Source of the DNA: Paracoccus methylarcula
GTDB lineage: Bacteria > Pseudomonadota > Alphaproteobacteria > Rhodobacterales > Rhodobacteraceae
Length of the DNA stretch: 64,000 nt
Assembly: GCF_003007735.2 (NCBI RefSeq)
Contig: NZ_PXNQ02000006.1
Coordinates: forward strand, 1 to 64,000
Direction of reading: 5' to 3'
Shown: one piece after another, positions 51,388-59,890 of the stretch
Layout: the number at the start of each line of letters is the position of its first letter
Position numbering within the stretch: position 1 is the first letter of the stretch
The notes under the pieces: model-generated
What the model saw: the letters and a program-made list of their open reading frames with translations, nothing else
Told to the model about the DNA's origin: nothing
Database searches by the model: none
Position numbers and translations under genes: made by a program

Positions 51388-52392
51388 ATGACAATCTCAA
51401 TCAAAGCCGCAATGGTGGCTGCCGGTGTCGCGGCGGGTAGTTTCGCGACCGCGCAAGCCGATACGATCCGGTTGTCGACGACAGTCGCGGAAACCTCCAA
51501 TTGGGTCGCGGCAGCCAACAAGTTCAAGGAACTGCTCGAAGAGCGCAGCGACGGCGCCCACACGGTCGAAGTCTATCCCTCGGGTACGCTGGTTGGCGGC
51601 AATGATCGGGTGGAACTGGAAATGGCCCAGGCCGGGGCAGTGGACATCATCATGAAATCCACTCCTTGGCTCAGCCAGATCATCGGCGATTTCATGGTCG
51701 TTTCAATGCCCTGGATATTCCCGGACACGGACGCGGCCATGGCTGTCATGGACGGACCGGTTGGTCAGCGCCTGTCGGCCGATCTTGCCAAGACGGGGGT
51801 CGAACCCCTGGCGTGGGGCTCGGGCAGTTTCTTCCAGCTTTACACCAATCCCGGCCCGATCGAGACGCCCGACGACATCAAGGGCGTGAAGATCAGAACG
51901 CCGGGCCTCGATCTCTATCTCGACAGCTGGTCCTCCATCGGCGCAGTGCCCGTGGCCATGAGTTTTGCAGAAGTCTTCACCGCCCTTCAGGCTGGCGCGA
52001 TCGATGGCGGCATCTCCCCTATCCCGTTGATCTATGCCTCGCGTTTCTTCGAAGTTTCGAAGAATATCGCCATCATCAATTTCTCCTTCGAAGCCATCGG
52101 GATGCTGGGTAGCACGACCGCGCTGGCGCGATTCTCCGAAGACGACCGCGAACTGATCCGGCAGGCGGCAAAGGACGCGATGCTGTTCCAACGCCAACTC
52201 GCGGAAGAGGAAGAGGCCGAACTGGCGGCCAAGATGGAGGCCGAAGGCGTGATCATCCAGACACCTTCCGACGAGGCGATGGCCGATTTCAAGCTGCGAG
52301 TGCAGCCGGTTTATGACGCCTTCCGGTCTGAAATCGGCGAAGAACTGGTCAGCGAAGTCGAAGCCGAAGTCGCAAAGCTCTCCAGCAATTAA
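51388..52392 (+). CDS. TRAP transporter binding protein (DctP), set 3
   Basis: 334 residues. A signal peptide (KAAMVAAGVAAGSFATAQA) leads into a DctP fold: IRLSTTVAETSNWVAAANKFKELLEERSDGAHTVEVYPSGTLVGGNDRVELEMAQAGAVDIIM, VSMPWIFPDTDAAMAVMDGPVG, and the signature DIKGVKIRTPGLDLYLDSWSSIGAVPVAMSFAEVFTALQAGAIDGGISP with the ligand-carboxylate arginine in KIR. The ATG at 51388 is chosen because the signal peptide starts there. It leads an operon with dctQ, dctM, a racemase-like gene and an amidase gene; a strong hairpin follows its stop. Confidence 0.9.
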   Translation: MTISIKAAMVAAGVAAGSFATAQADTIRLSTTVAETSNWVAAANKFKELLEERSDGAHTVEVYPSGTLVGGNDRVELEMAQAGAVDIIMKSTPWLSQIIGDFMVVSMPWIFPDTDAAMAVMDGPVGQRLSADLAKTGVEPLAWGSGSFFQLYTNPGPIETPDDIKGVKIRTPGLDLYLDSWSSIGAVPVAMSFAEVFTALQAGAIDGGISPIPLIYASRFFEVSKNIAIINFSFEAIGMLGSTTALARFSEDDRELIRQAAKDAMLFQRQLAEEEEAELAAKMEAEGVIIQTPSDEAMADFKLRVQPVYDAFRSEIGEELVSEVEAEVAKLSSN

Positions 52393-52398
52393 CGATCT

Positions 52399-52432
52399 TG
52401 CCGCGGCGCATGCGCTTTGGGGCGCCGCGGCA
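52399..52432 (+). promoter_or_regulatory. Strong hairpin between dctP and dctQ, set 3
   Basis: TGCCGCGGCGC (52399-52409) and GCGCCGCGGCA (52422-52432) form a perfect 11-bp GC stem with a 12-base loop, starting 6 bases after the dctP stop. Same place as in set 2, different sequence. Confidence 0.55.
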
Positions 52433-52461
52433 TCCTGATCCTTTTCCGGGAGATGGCTGTC

Positions 52462-52962
52462 ATGCCGCGTATGATGATCATTCTGAGCGATTGGCTCGAC
52501 CGCATCGAGAAAGCAATCGTCGTATTCCTGATCGGGGGCATCGTTCTGCTGGTCTTTTCCGGCGCGCTCTCCCGATACATGTTTTCCTATTCGATTGCAT
52601 GGTCCGAGGAACTGGCAAGGTACTTCTTTCTCTGGGGGGCGCTTTTCGGGGCGGCCGTCGCCTGCCGGTATGGCCAGCACGGGGGCATCCCGCTGCTGGT
52701 CGACAAGTTCCCTCCCAGTGTCCAGAGATGGGTCGAGCGGCTGGTCTTCGCGGGTATGCTGGGCTTCCTGGGCTATCTGGCATGGCAAAGCCTTGGGACC
52801 ACCGGCCGCGCGTTTTCGACCGGGCAAATCAGCACCACAACCAAGATCCCCGTCTGGGTCGTCAATCTTGGCATGCTCATCGCCTTTTGCCTGGCGATCC
52901 TGCGCACCATACAGGGCTACTTCGCAGGGGCATACCGGGTTGACCGGCCGGTAATCGAATAA
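52462..52962 (+). CDS. TRAP small permease subunit (DctQ), set 3
   Basis: 166 residues, four helices: KAIVVFLIGGIVLLVFSGALSRYMFSYSIAWSEELARYFFLWGALFGAAVACRYGQHGGIPLLV holds the DctQ hallmark WSEE..R, followed by LVFAGMLGFLGYLAWQSLG and VWVVNLGMLIAFCLAILRTIQGYF. The ATG at 52462 follows GGGAG at 9 bases; in-frame ATGs at 52453 and 52471 are alternatives. It lies between the hairpin and dctM, with 19 bases to the next start. Confidence 0.85.
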   Translation: MPRMMIILSDWLDRIEKAIVVFLIGGIVLLVFSGALSRYMFSYSIAWSEELARYFFLWGALFGAAVACRYGQHGGIPLLVDKFPPSVQRWVERLVFAGMLGFLGYLAWQSLGTTGRAFSTGQISTTTKIPVWVVNLGMLIAFCLAILRTIQGYFAGAYRVDRPVIE

Positions 52963-52981
52963 GCCGCAAGGATCGCCGAAC

Positions 52982-54277
52982 ATGGATTTACTGACCAACC
53001 CGGCCGTCATCGGCCTGTTCATATTCTTTGCCCTTCTGGCACTGAACTTCCCGGTTTTCACCGCGATCGGGCTTGCCGGGCTTGCCGCCTTCGTGGTTTT
53101 CGAAGCCGGGCCGCTGAGCGTCATGCCCTACGTGTTTTCCGGCTCGCTGGACAGTTTTCCCCTGCTCGCGACACCGCTGTTCATCGTCGCGGGCAACATG
53201 ATCACCCGCACCGGCATCGCCAACAAGCTGGTCCGGGTCGCTGAACTGATCGTCGGGCCGCTGCCGGGCGGGCTTGCGCTGACCGTTCTGGTCACCGGCG
53301 CGGTTCTGGCGTCGATGTCAGGCTCGAACATCGCGACCGTGGCGGCGCTCAGCTTTCTCGTGAAGCCGATGGCGGAACGCGGATATCCGCGCGCATTCGC
53401 CGTGGCCTGCGTGGCCGCGGGATGCACCTTCGGGGTAGTCATTCCGCCCTCTATCGGTTTCATTATCTACGGCGTCGTAACCGAGACCTCGATCCCCAAG
53501 CTGTTCGCCGCAGGCGTTGGTCCGGGCATGGTCATGCTGACTATCCTGGGTGGTTACGTGCTTTACGTGTCCTGGCGCAGGGGCTATGCGGGCGCCACGC
53601 TGGAGCCGCGCACGATGAGCAATTTCATCGATGCGGTAAAGGATGCGTTCTGGGGCCTCATGGCGCCGGTGATCATCCTGGGGGGCATCTATACCGGGAT
53701 CTTCACCGCCACCGAGGCCGCCGCCGTCGCGGTGGTCTACCTGTTCATCATCGACCGGCTCGTATACCATTCGATCCGCCTGCGCGATCTGCCGGATGTG
53801 CTGTTCGATTCCGGGCGCACCATTGGTGTCATCGTGCTGATCATCGCGACTTCGGCGGTCTATGGCTGGGTGATGCAGACCCAGGGCCTGGCAACCCGGC
53901 TGAACGAGGCCGTGCTGTCGGCGTCGGGCGGAAATACGGTGCTTATCCTGCTGTTTTTCAACGTGATACTTCTGGTCGTCGGCGCCTTTCTGGAGCCGAT
54001 CGCGGCGATGTATCTCCTTGTGCCGTTGTTCAAGCCGACACTCGAAGCAATAGGCTTTGACCTTGTGCATTTCGGCGCGGTGCTGACCGTCAATCTTTCG
54101 ATGGCACATCTCACGCCGCCGGTCGGTGTCGGGTTGTATCTGGCGTCGCAGCTGGGCGGAGTTCCGTTCGCGCGTGCCGCAAGATACGCGATCCCCTTCG
54201 TCATCCTCGAATTCCTGATCGTGCTGATCGTGACCTATGTCAAACCGATCGCGATGTTTCTTCCCTCACTGATGTAA
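52982..54277 (+). CDS. TRAP large permease subunit (DctM), set 3
   Basis: 431 residues, about 12 helices: FFALLALNFPVFTAIGLAGLAAFV, FSGSLDSFPLLATPLFIVAGNMIT, the core GAVLASMSGSNIATVAALSFLVKPMAERGYPRAFAVACVAAGCTFGVVIPPSIGFIIYGVVTETSIPKLFAAGVGPGM, and FGAVLTVNLSMAHLTPPVGVGLYLASQLGG. It is the ion-coupled subunit of the third transporter. The racemase-like gene starts 15 bases after its stop, consistent with one operon. Confidence 0.92.
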   Translation: MDLLTNPAVIGLFIFFALLALNFPVFTAIGLAGLAAFVVFEAGPLSVMPYVFSGSLDSFPLLATPLFIVAGNMITRTGIANKLVRVAELIVGPLPGGLALTVLVTGAVLASMSGSNIATVAALSFLVKPMAERGYPRAFAVACVAAGCTFGVVIPPSIGFIIYGVVTETSIPKLFAAGVGPGMVMLTILGGYVLYVSWRRGYAGATLEPRTMSNFIDAVKDAFWGLMAPVIILGGIYTGIFTATEAAAVAVVYLFIIDRLVYHSIRLRDLPDVLFDSGRTIGVIVLIIATSAVYGWVMQTQGLATRLNEAVLSASGGNTVLILLFFNVILLVVGAFLEPIAAMYLLVPLFKPTLEAIGFDLVHFGAVLTVNLSMAHLTPPVGVGLYLASQLGGVPFARAARYAIPFVILEFLIVLIVTYVKPIAMFLPSLM

Positions 54278-54291
54278 CCAGAGGCAGTCCC

Positions 54292-55035
54292 ATGCGCATA
54301 CTGATGATAAATCCCAACACGAGCAGTGCGTTGACCGACCGTCTCGAAGCTGCGGCGCGCAGCGTCCTGTCGCCCGGCACAGTTCTGGAAACCGTCACGG
54401 CTGCCACCGGCGTTCCCTATATCTCGACACGGACAGAGGCGTTGGTGGGGGGGCTTCAGACACTCGAGATACTCGCCGAGCGGCATCAGGATTACGACGC
54501 TGCAATCGTCGCGGCATTCGGAGATCCGGGTCTTGGCGCCGCGCGCGAGCTTTTCGACATCCCCGTGGTTGGATTGGCCGAAGCGGGGATGCTGACGGCC
54601 TGCATGATGGGTGGGAAATTCGCCATCGTCACTTTCGCGCAGGCGCTAGGTCCATGGTATCAGGAATGCGTCGAATGGCACCGCATGCAAGATCGCTGCG
54701 CCGGTATTTTCATGGCCGAGGGGGCGTTTTCAGCGATCGAGGATGTCCAGGACGAGAAGGAGGCGGCCCTGATAGAACTCTCCAACAGGGCCATAAAGGA
54801 AGGCCAGACCGATGTCATCGTATTGGCCGGTGCACCCCTGGCAGGCCTTGCCCCGCGCATTCGCGACCGTCTGGCCGTTCCAGTGGTCGATTGCGCCCAA
54901 GCGGCGATTCGGCAGGCGGAAACCCTGGCCGCGCTGCGGCCCCGCGGCGCGGAGTCCGGCAGCTTTCGCCGGCCGGCGGCGAAGCCGTCAATCGGTCTGT
55001 CCCCCGCACTTGAAGCAAGGATTGCCTGGAAATGA
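54292..55035 (+). CDS. Hydantoin/allantoin racemase-like (Asp/Glu racemase superfamily) protein
   Basis: 247 residues: MRILMINPNTSSALTDRLEA (the INPNTS start of hydantoin and allantoin racemases), DAAIVAAFGDPGLGAARELFDIPVVGLAEAG, VIVLAGAPLAGLAPRI and VPVVDCAQAAIRQAETLA. Characterised members use two cysteines; here the second is Cys201, but the first, in the usual ACFGDPGL, is Ala75. Racemisation by the two-base mechanism is therefore doubtful, though one-base or altered chemistry remains possible. GAGGCAG precedes the ATG. Its stop overlaps the amidase start (ATGA, 55032). The context suggests adjustment of ureide or hydantoin stereochemistry before hydrolysis. Confidence 0.83.
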   Translation: MRILMINPNTSSALTDRLEAAARSVLSPGTVLETVTAATGVPYISTRTEALVGGLQTLEILAERHQDYDAAIVAAFGDPGLGAARELFDIPVVGLAEAGMLTACMMGGKFAIVTFAQALGPWYQECVEWHRMQDRCAGIFMAEGAFSAIEDVQDEKEAALIELSNRAIKEGQTDVIVLAGAPLAGLAPRIRDRLAVPVVDCAQAAIRQAETLAALRPRGAESGSFRRPAAKPSIGLSPALEARIAWK

Positions 55036-56438
55036 CCAAGGATGTTTTCTGGAAGCTTGGAATATGCGAATTGTCGCAAGCCTATCGCAACGGGGCGATG
55101 ACACCCATCGAGGTGGCAGAGGCCTATCGAGCGCGCATCGACCGCATCGATCCGATCCTGAATTGCTACGTCGCGATAAATCCCGCCCTGGCGGATGAGG
55201 CGGCAGAAAGCGCGGACCGCATTGCCGCCGGGGCTCCGCGATCTCCGCTCGAGGGGGTCCCGGTGGCGGTCAAGGACAATCTGGTGACGCGTGGCATGCC
55301 TGTCAGTTGGGGCAGCGCAGTTTTTGCCGAGCAGGGAATCTGCAGTCATGACGAATTGCCCGTCTCCCGGCTGAGAGAAGCCGGGGCGGTCATCCTCGGC
55401 AAGACCAACACCCCGGAATTCGCGGTCGAAGGTTACACCCATAACCGGCTTTACGGCACCACCGGCAACGCCTGGAACCCGGCGCTGACACCGGGTGGTT
55501 CTTCGGGCGGCTCGGTCTCTGCCGTGGCCGCCGGACTTGCCGCGGCGGCTATCGGGACGGATGGCGGCGGATCGATACGGCGTCCGGCGGGCTATACCGG
55601 CCTGCTTGGCCTGAAGCCGACAATAGGGGCGGTGCCGCGCGCGGGTGGCCTGCCGCAGGTTCTTCTCGACTTCGAAGTCGTTGGAGGGCTGGCCCGCTCC
55701 GCCGCCGATCAGCGTGTTTTGCACGCAGTGCTGGCGGGGGAGGATCGAGCCGATCCGATGTCACGCCGCCGGATATCGGGACAGCCGCTCCCGGAAAGCC
55801 TGCGGATTCTCTACGTGCCGGTTCTGGGGGATAATCCCTGCGATCCGGGGATCCTGAAGTGTTGCGGAGAACTGGCGGACAGGTTGCGCGATCTTGGGCA
55901 TCAGGTGACCGAGGACGCGATGCCCTTCGACCTTGCTGCCCTCAACGATTTCTGGCCCCGTTTTGGACAGATCGGCCTTGCGGCGATGCGCAATGCCATT
56001 CCCGAAATGGCGGCAAAGGCGTCGTCCCCCTATCTCGACATGGCGGATATGGGCGCTTCGGTGGCTGCTCCGGATTTCTATGCTGCGCTTGATCTGGTTC
56101 GCGACCTGCGGGCCGCGACCTCGGCATTCTTTGCCGACTGGAACGTGATCATGACCCCGTCCTCCGCCGCGCAGCCATGGGCGGCCGCCGAGCCATTTCC
56201 GCCGGAAATAGCCGGTCGGCCCGTCGGACCACGGGGGCACGCGGTTTACACAGGTTGGGTGAACGCGGCGGGCCTGCCGGGGCTGAACCTGTCCGCCGGG
56301 ATGGATGGCGACGGAATGCCGGTCGGGGCTCAACTGGTGGGAGACTTGTTCTCCGAGTCGATGCTTCTGGACATGGCGGCATCGCTGGAGGCCGACCATG
56401 GCGGGTGGCGTTTCCCGGATTGGCTGGATGATGAATGA
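55032..56438 (+). CDS. Amidase-signature family amidohydrolase
   Basis: 468 residues, a complete AS-family enzyme. The catalytic triad is visible: Lys81 in GVPVAVKDNLVTRG, the cis-serine Ser157 in PGGSSGGSVSAVAAGLAAAAIGTDGGGS, and the nucleophile Ser181 in GGGSIRRPAG. It hydrolyses an amide; family members include enantioselective amidases, allophanate hydrolase and ureide-pathway amidases, so the exact substrate cannot be read. It lacks the extra C-terminal domain of allophanate hydrolase. Translation is coupled to the racemase-like gene by a 4-base ATGA overlap. It ends the TRAP-3 operon, suggesting that TRAP-3 imports an amide or its precursor. Confidence 0.88.
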   Translation: MTKDVFWKLGICELSQAYRNGAMTPIEVAEAYRARIDRIDPILNCYVAINPALADEAAESADRIAAGAPRSPLEGVPVAVKDNLVTRGMPVSWGSAVFAEQGICSHDELPVSRLREAGAVILGKTNTPEFAVEGYTHNRLYGTTGNAWNPALTPGGSSGGSVSAVAAGLAAAAIGTDGGGSIRRPAGYTGLLGLKPTIGAVPRAGGLPQVLLDFEVVGGLARSAADQRVLHAVLAGEDRADPMSRRRISGQPLPESLRILYVPVLGDNPCDPGILKCCGELADRLRDLGHQVTEDAMPFDLAALNDFWPRFGQIGLAAMRNAIPEMAAKASSPYLDMADMGASVAAPDFYAALDLVRDLRAATSAFFADWNVIMTPSSAAQPWAAAEPFPPEIAGRPVGPRGHAVYTGWVNAAGLPGLNLSAGMDGDGMPVGAQLVGDLFSESMLLDMAASLEADHGGWRFPDWLDDE

Positions 56439-56998
56439 GATCGAGGATTTAAACCTCGCCCAATCGGTCTGGCAGGATTTGAGAGGTCATGGCTTCTCGT
56501 TTGCAGGGGATGGCCATCGCTCGATTGGTTCACGTTATTCGATGTTGGCCTTTTGAACGTCCGTTCCCCCGGTTTCGTTGCGTCAGCACAGTTGCATCGC
56601 CGCAAGACCGCTTGCCGCCCTTGCTGCCGTTGAAGTTGTGGTCCCACCGAACTGGTTCTACCGTCGATGAGAATGCAGCCGGGCGTTGAAGCTTCATGCA
56701 ATCCACTGTCGATCCGTCCGAGAACCAGCAACATAGTCAACGCTCGCAACCAGACACACATGTTGGAGGGGGGCGACGACCGTTCGCGGAGGACAGTCTC
56801 GCGCAAATCCAGGCGCTGGAGAAACACGACCGAACGCAAACAAAAACCTCCGGGTAGCCTTCGCCGCACAATGCTGCCGTCTCGGCGCTGGATACAGCAG
56901 AAAAATGCGCAGTTTCTGGGCGACAATCTGACATAAACAGGTTCTTCTGTCCTGGAACGAGGGACGGTTCATGATGATTACGGCAAGGCAACAGGATA
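56439..56998. other. 560-bp gap without a recognised gene
   Basis: No family match in six frames. The longest suggestive plus-strand frame (ATG near 56696, QSTVDPSENQQHSQRSQPD, then FAEDSLAQIQALEKHD) is about 53 codons, has no ribosome site and normal composition. A minus-strand frame across 56330-56926 runs into the amidase gene antisense and is probably a shadow. Base composition is slightly less GC-rich than neighbours. May be decayed mobile DNA. Confidence 0.3.
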
Positions 56999-57907
56999 AT
57001 GGTAGACGACGGTGCCGGGCAAAGAGGTTCGGAACAGGCTGATTTGATGCGAGTTGATAATTTTGATGTGCAGGCACGGCGGATCGCACCCGAGGACCGC
57101 GCGCTGCTGCATGAATTGACCGTCGGTGTGTTCTGGCCCCATCGGGCGCATGATCTCGACATGTTCATTTCACTGGGCGAGGGCTATCTCGCCACCGATG
57201 AGATCGGACGGGCACTGGGCTCGGCGATGTATTTCCGTGCGGGTGACGATTTTGCAATGCTCGGCATGATGGTCACCGCGCCGCGTCTGCAAACCCTGGG
57301 GACCGGCCGCTGGCTCTTGCGCCGGGTCATGCGGGATTGCGAGGGCTGCGACCTGCGGTTGAGCGCGACGCGGCAGGGCTATCGGCTGTATGAAAGCGCG
57401 GGTTTCACGCCCCTGCATACCATCCGGCAGCACCAGGGGACGGTCCGTGGCGTTGCCGTGCCCGAGCCTGTGCCCGGAATGACTATCCGGACGATGACCT
57501 CTGTAGATGTCCCGGTCATCCGTGCGCTTGACCGTCATGCCTATGGGGCGGAACGACGGGTGACGCTGGACCGGATGCTGGATCTTTCCTCGGGGCTGGT
57601 TATCGAGACCGACGGCGAGATCCGCGGCTTTGCGATGCTGCGGAAATTCGGGCGCGGCATGGTGATCGGCCCGCTGGTGGCCGAGGATGACCGCATGGCG
57701 ATGGCGCTGGCCGCGCCGTTGATCCAGCGCCATCAGGGCGGGTTCATGCGCCTCGATACCCCGGTGCAAAGCGAGGCTTTCTCGGAATTCCTGACCGATG
57801 CGGGCATGGTGCTCCATGATACAGTCACCGAGATGTATCATGGAACGCAACGGCGGCCGCTGAAGGGGATGCAGATCTACGGCCTGGCTTCGCATTCCCT
57901 TGGCTGA
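56999..57907 (+). CDS. Tandem-GNAT acetyltransferase-like protein 1
   Basis: 302 residues (286 if the ATG at 57047 is used). The N-terminal half is a GNAT domain: GYLATDEIGRALGSAMYFRAGDDFAMLGMMVTAPRLQTLGTGRWLLRRVM, where RLQTLGTG is the acetyl-CoA pyrophosphate-binding R/Q-x-x-G-x-G/A loop, then RLSATRQGYRLYESAGFTPLH. The C-terminal half is a degenerate GNAT-like domain with GFAMLRKFGRGMVIGPLVAEDDRMA and a final GLASHSLG. It is paralogous to the protein at 60457 (ALVSQALG, GFAMLREFGRGHVLGPVVA). Such YitH-like proteins have unknown acceptors; amines are possible given the cluster. Confidence 0.8.
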   Translation: MVDDGAGQRGSEQADLMRVDNFDVQARRIAPEDRALLHELTVGVFWPHRAHDLDMFISLGEGYLATDEIGRALGSAMYFRAGDDFAMLGMMVTAPRLQTLGTGRWLLRRVMRDCEGCDLRLSATRQGYRLYESAGFTPLHTIRQHQGTVRGVAVPEPVPGMTIRTMTSVDVPVIRALDRHAYGAERRVTLDRMLDLSSGLVIETDGEIRGFAMLRKFGRGMVIGPLVAEDDRMAMALAAPLIQRHQGGFMRLDTPVQSEAFSEFLTDAGMVLHDTVTEMYHGTQRRPLKGMQIYGLASHSLG

Positions 57908-57920
57908 TGGCGTCCGGCCG

Positions 57921-59210
57921 TCACGATAGCCGGTCCTTCAGCCCGAACCACAGCCCGACCAGCGGCAGGAACCACGGCTTGCCGCTGTGGAAGGGGATGG
58001 CGGGCCAGTCCAGCCCGTCAAGCGGGTTGCTGCCCGCGCGACCCAATGCCATGTCGGCAAGCGCCTGCCCGACCAATGTGGACATCTGCGCGCCATGGCC
58101 GGAATATCCCATGCCATAGATCATGCCATCGGCCTCTCCCGCACGCGGGAACCGGTCCTTGGTCATGCCCACGAGGCCGCCCCAGCAATAGTCGATTTCG
58201 ACATCCGCCAGATGCGGAAAGATCCGGATCATCGAGGCCCGCAGGATCTCGCCCGATCTGGCATCGGATTGCTGGTTCGACACTGCCGAGAACCGCGTCC
58301 GCCCGCCGAAGATCAGCCGGTTGTCGGACGACAGGCGGAAATAGTTCCCTATATTCATCGAGGTGACGCAGGTCCGGTTGCCCGGCAGAGTGGCCGCGAT
58401 CTCTTTGGCGGTCAGCGGCCGTGTCGCGATGATGAATGAGCCGACCGAGATGATCCGCCGCCGGAAATAGCGCAGCACTTCGCCGCGACTCTCTCCGGAA
58501 TAGGCGCCTGTGGCGGCGATCACCCGCTCGGCGCGGAGGCTACCTTTCGGCGTCACCAACTCCCAGCCACTGGAGGTAGCGCGGCGTTCGGTCACGGGCG
58601 CATTCTCCCAGATGCACGCGCCGTGACGCTGAGCCGCGCGGGCCAGCCCGACCACATAGCGTCCCATATGCATCATAGCGGATTTGCCATAGAGCATCGC
58701 GCCGTGAAAGGCTTCCGAGCCGATCTCGTCTTGCAACTCGCCGCGTTCGAGCCAGCGTGTATCGGCATCAACCTCGCGATGGATCAGGTCGAAATTCGCC
58801 CGAAGCCCGTCCACATGCGAGGGCTTCGATGCGAGTTTCAGCTTGCCCGAGCGCCGAAAATCGCAGTCGATCCCCTCTTCGACGATGACTTGCTCGATCA
58901 TGTCGATCGAGCGGTCATAGGCGTGATAAAGCGCATGCGCGCGTTCCGCGCCCAGATGGGCCTTGGCTTCGGCATAGCCATGCGCGATCCCGTTATTGAG
59001 ATGGCCGCCATTGCGCCCCGATCCCCCCGCGCCCGCGTGATGTGCCTCGAGCACGGCGACGCGCAGCCCTTCGCGGGCCAATTTGCGCGCGGCATTCAGC
59101 CCGGTGAAACCGGCCCCGATCACCGCGACATCATAGGCTCCCTCGACCGGCCCCGTTTCGGCGCCGGTAAAGGGAGAGGCGGTGTCATGCCAGTAGGACA
59201 TATATTTCAT
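57921..59210 (-). CDS. DAO-family flavoprotein, gamma-glutamylputrescine oxidase-like
   Basis: 429 residues. YWHDTASPF at the start, then the FAD fold YDVAVIGAGFTGLNAARKLAREGLRVAVLEAHHAGAGGSGRNGGHLNNG with the GSGRNGG motif typical of PuuB-like oxidases, and a C-terminal FAD segment (DGMIYGMGYSGHGAQMSTLVGQALADMALG). It oxidises a primary or secondary amine to an aldehyde plus ammonia and peroxide. The ATG at 59210 has GGAGG 4 bases upstream. The HAD gene stop lies 14 bases upstream, same direction; the two form a short operon. It converges on the GNAT gene at 57907 with only 13 bases between stops. Confidence 0.87.
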   Translation of the reverse strand: MKYMSYWHDTASPFTGAETGPVEGAYDVAVIGAGFTGLNAARKLAREGLRVAVLEAHHAGAGGSGRNGGHLNNGIAHGYAEAKAHLGAERAHALYHAYDRSIDMIEQVIVEEGIDCDFRRSGKLKLASKPSHVDGLRANFDLIHREVDADTRWLERGELQDEIGSEAFHGAMLYGKSAMMHMGRYVVGLARAAQRHGACIWENAPVTERRATSSGWELVTPKGSLRAERVIAATGAYSGESRGEVLRYFRRRIISVGSFIIATRPLTAKEIAATLPGNRTCVTSMNIGNYFRLSSDNRLIFGGRTRFSAVSNQQSDARSGEILRASMIRIFPHLADVEIDYCWGGLVGMTKDRFPRAGEADGMIYGMGYSGHGAQMSTLVGQALADMALGRAGSNPLDGLDWPAIPFHSGKPWFLPLVGLWFGLKDRLS

Positions 59211-59224
59211 CGCGCCTCCGGCCC

Positions 59225-59890
59225 CTAGAGACCGGCCAGCGCGGCAAGGCCGGACGTGTCGGCAATCTCGGCATAGCCATAGAAGGGATTGGCGGGCTCG
59301 TGACCGCGATTGACCCATACCTTGTTCCTGATGCCCAGATCATGGGCGGTCATCAGGTCATAGCGGAAACTCGACGAGACATGCAGCACATCCTCGGGTC
59401 CGCATCCCAGCATGTCGAACATATACTCGAAAGCGCGCATCTGCGGTTTATAGGCCTGCGCGTCCTCGGCGGTGAGGACATGCGCGATCGGTGCGCCGAG
59501 CCGGGCGATATTATGCGGGATCTGGCTGTTCATCGAGTTGGTCAGCGCGACCAGCGGAATCCTGTCCCCGATTGCCGCCAGCCCCGCGGGCACATCGGGA
59601 TGCGGCCCCCATGTCGGCACGCGTTCATAAATGTCGGCGGCGATGACTGGGTCGAATGGCACTGCGTTGCGCCTGCAGGTTCGTTCCAGCGCATTATGGA
59701 CCACCTCGGCATAGGGTTTCCACGCGCCCAGAACCTCGTCCAGCCGGTAGGCGGCGAAATCGCGGATGAACGCCTCCATCTGCTCGGGGGACAGCCGCTC
59801 TGTGTAATGATGGCGTGCGGCGCCCGCCATGTCGAAGAAGATCATCGTGCCGTGGCAGTCGAAGGTGATGAATTTGGGGCGGAAGGTCAT
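59225..59890 (-). CDS. HAD hydrolase of the haloacid dehalogenase type II group
   Basis: 221 residues. FITFDCHGTMIFFD holds motif I with the nucleophile Asp11, where type II haloacid dehalogenases read FDAYGTLFD. LVALTNSMNSQIPHNIARLG is motif II (Ser/Thr and Asn), YKPQMRAFEYMFDMLGC is motif III (Lys), and HVSSSFRYDLMTAHDLGIRNKVWVNRGHEP is motif IV, with the second Asp missing in SSSFRYDL but a later Asp available. Dehalogenase or phosphatase activity cannot be told apart. GGAGAG is 6 bases upstream of the ATG. It is cotranscribed with the amine oxidase gene; a second HAD of the same type begins at 63821. Confidence 0.83.
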   Translation of the reverse strand: MTFRPKFITFDCHGTMIFFDMAGAARHHYTERLSPEQMEAFIRDFAAYRLDEVLGAWKPYAEVVHNALERTCRRNAVPFDPVIAADIYERVPTWGPHPDVPAGLAAIGDRIPLVALTNSMNSQIPHNIARLGAPIAHVLTAEDAQAYKPQMRAFEYMFDMLGCGPEDVLHVSSSFRYDLMTAHDLGIRNKVWVNRGHEPANPFYGYAEIADTSGLAALAGL

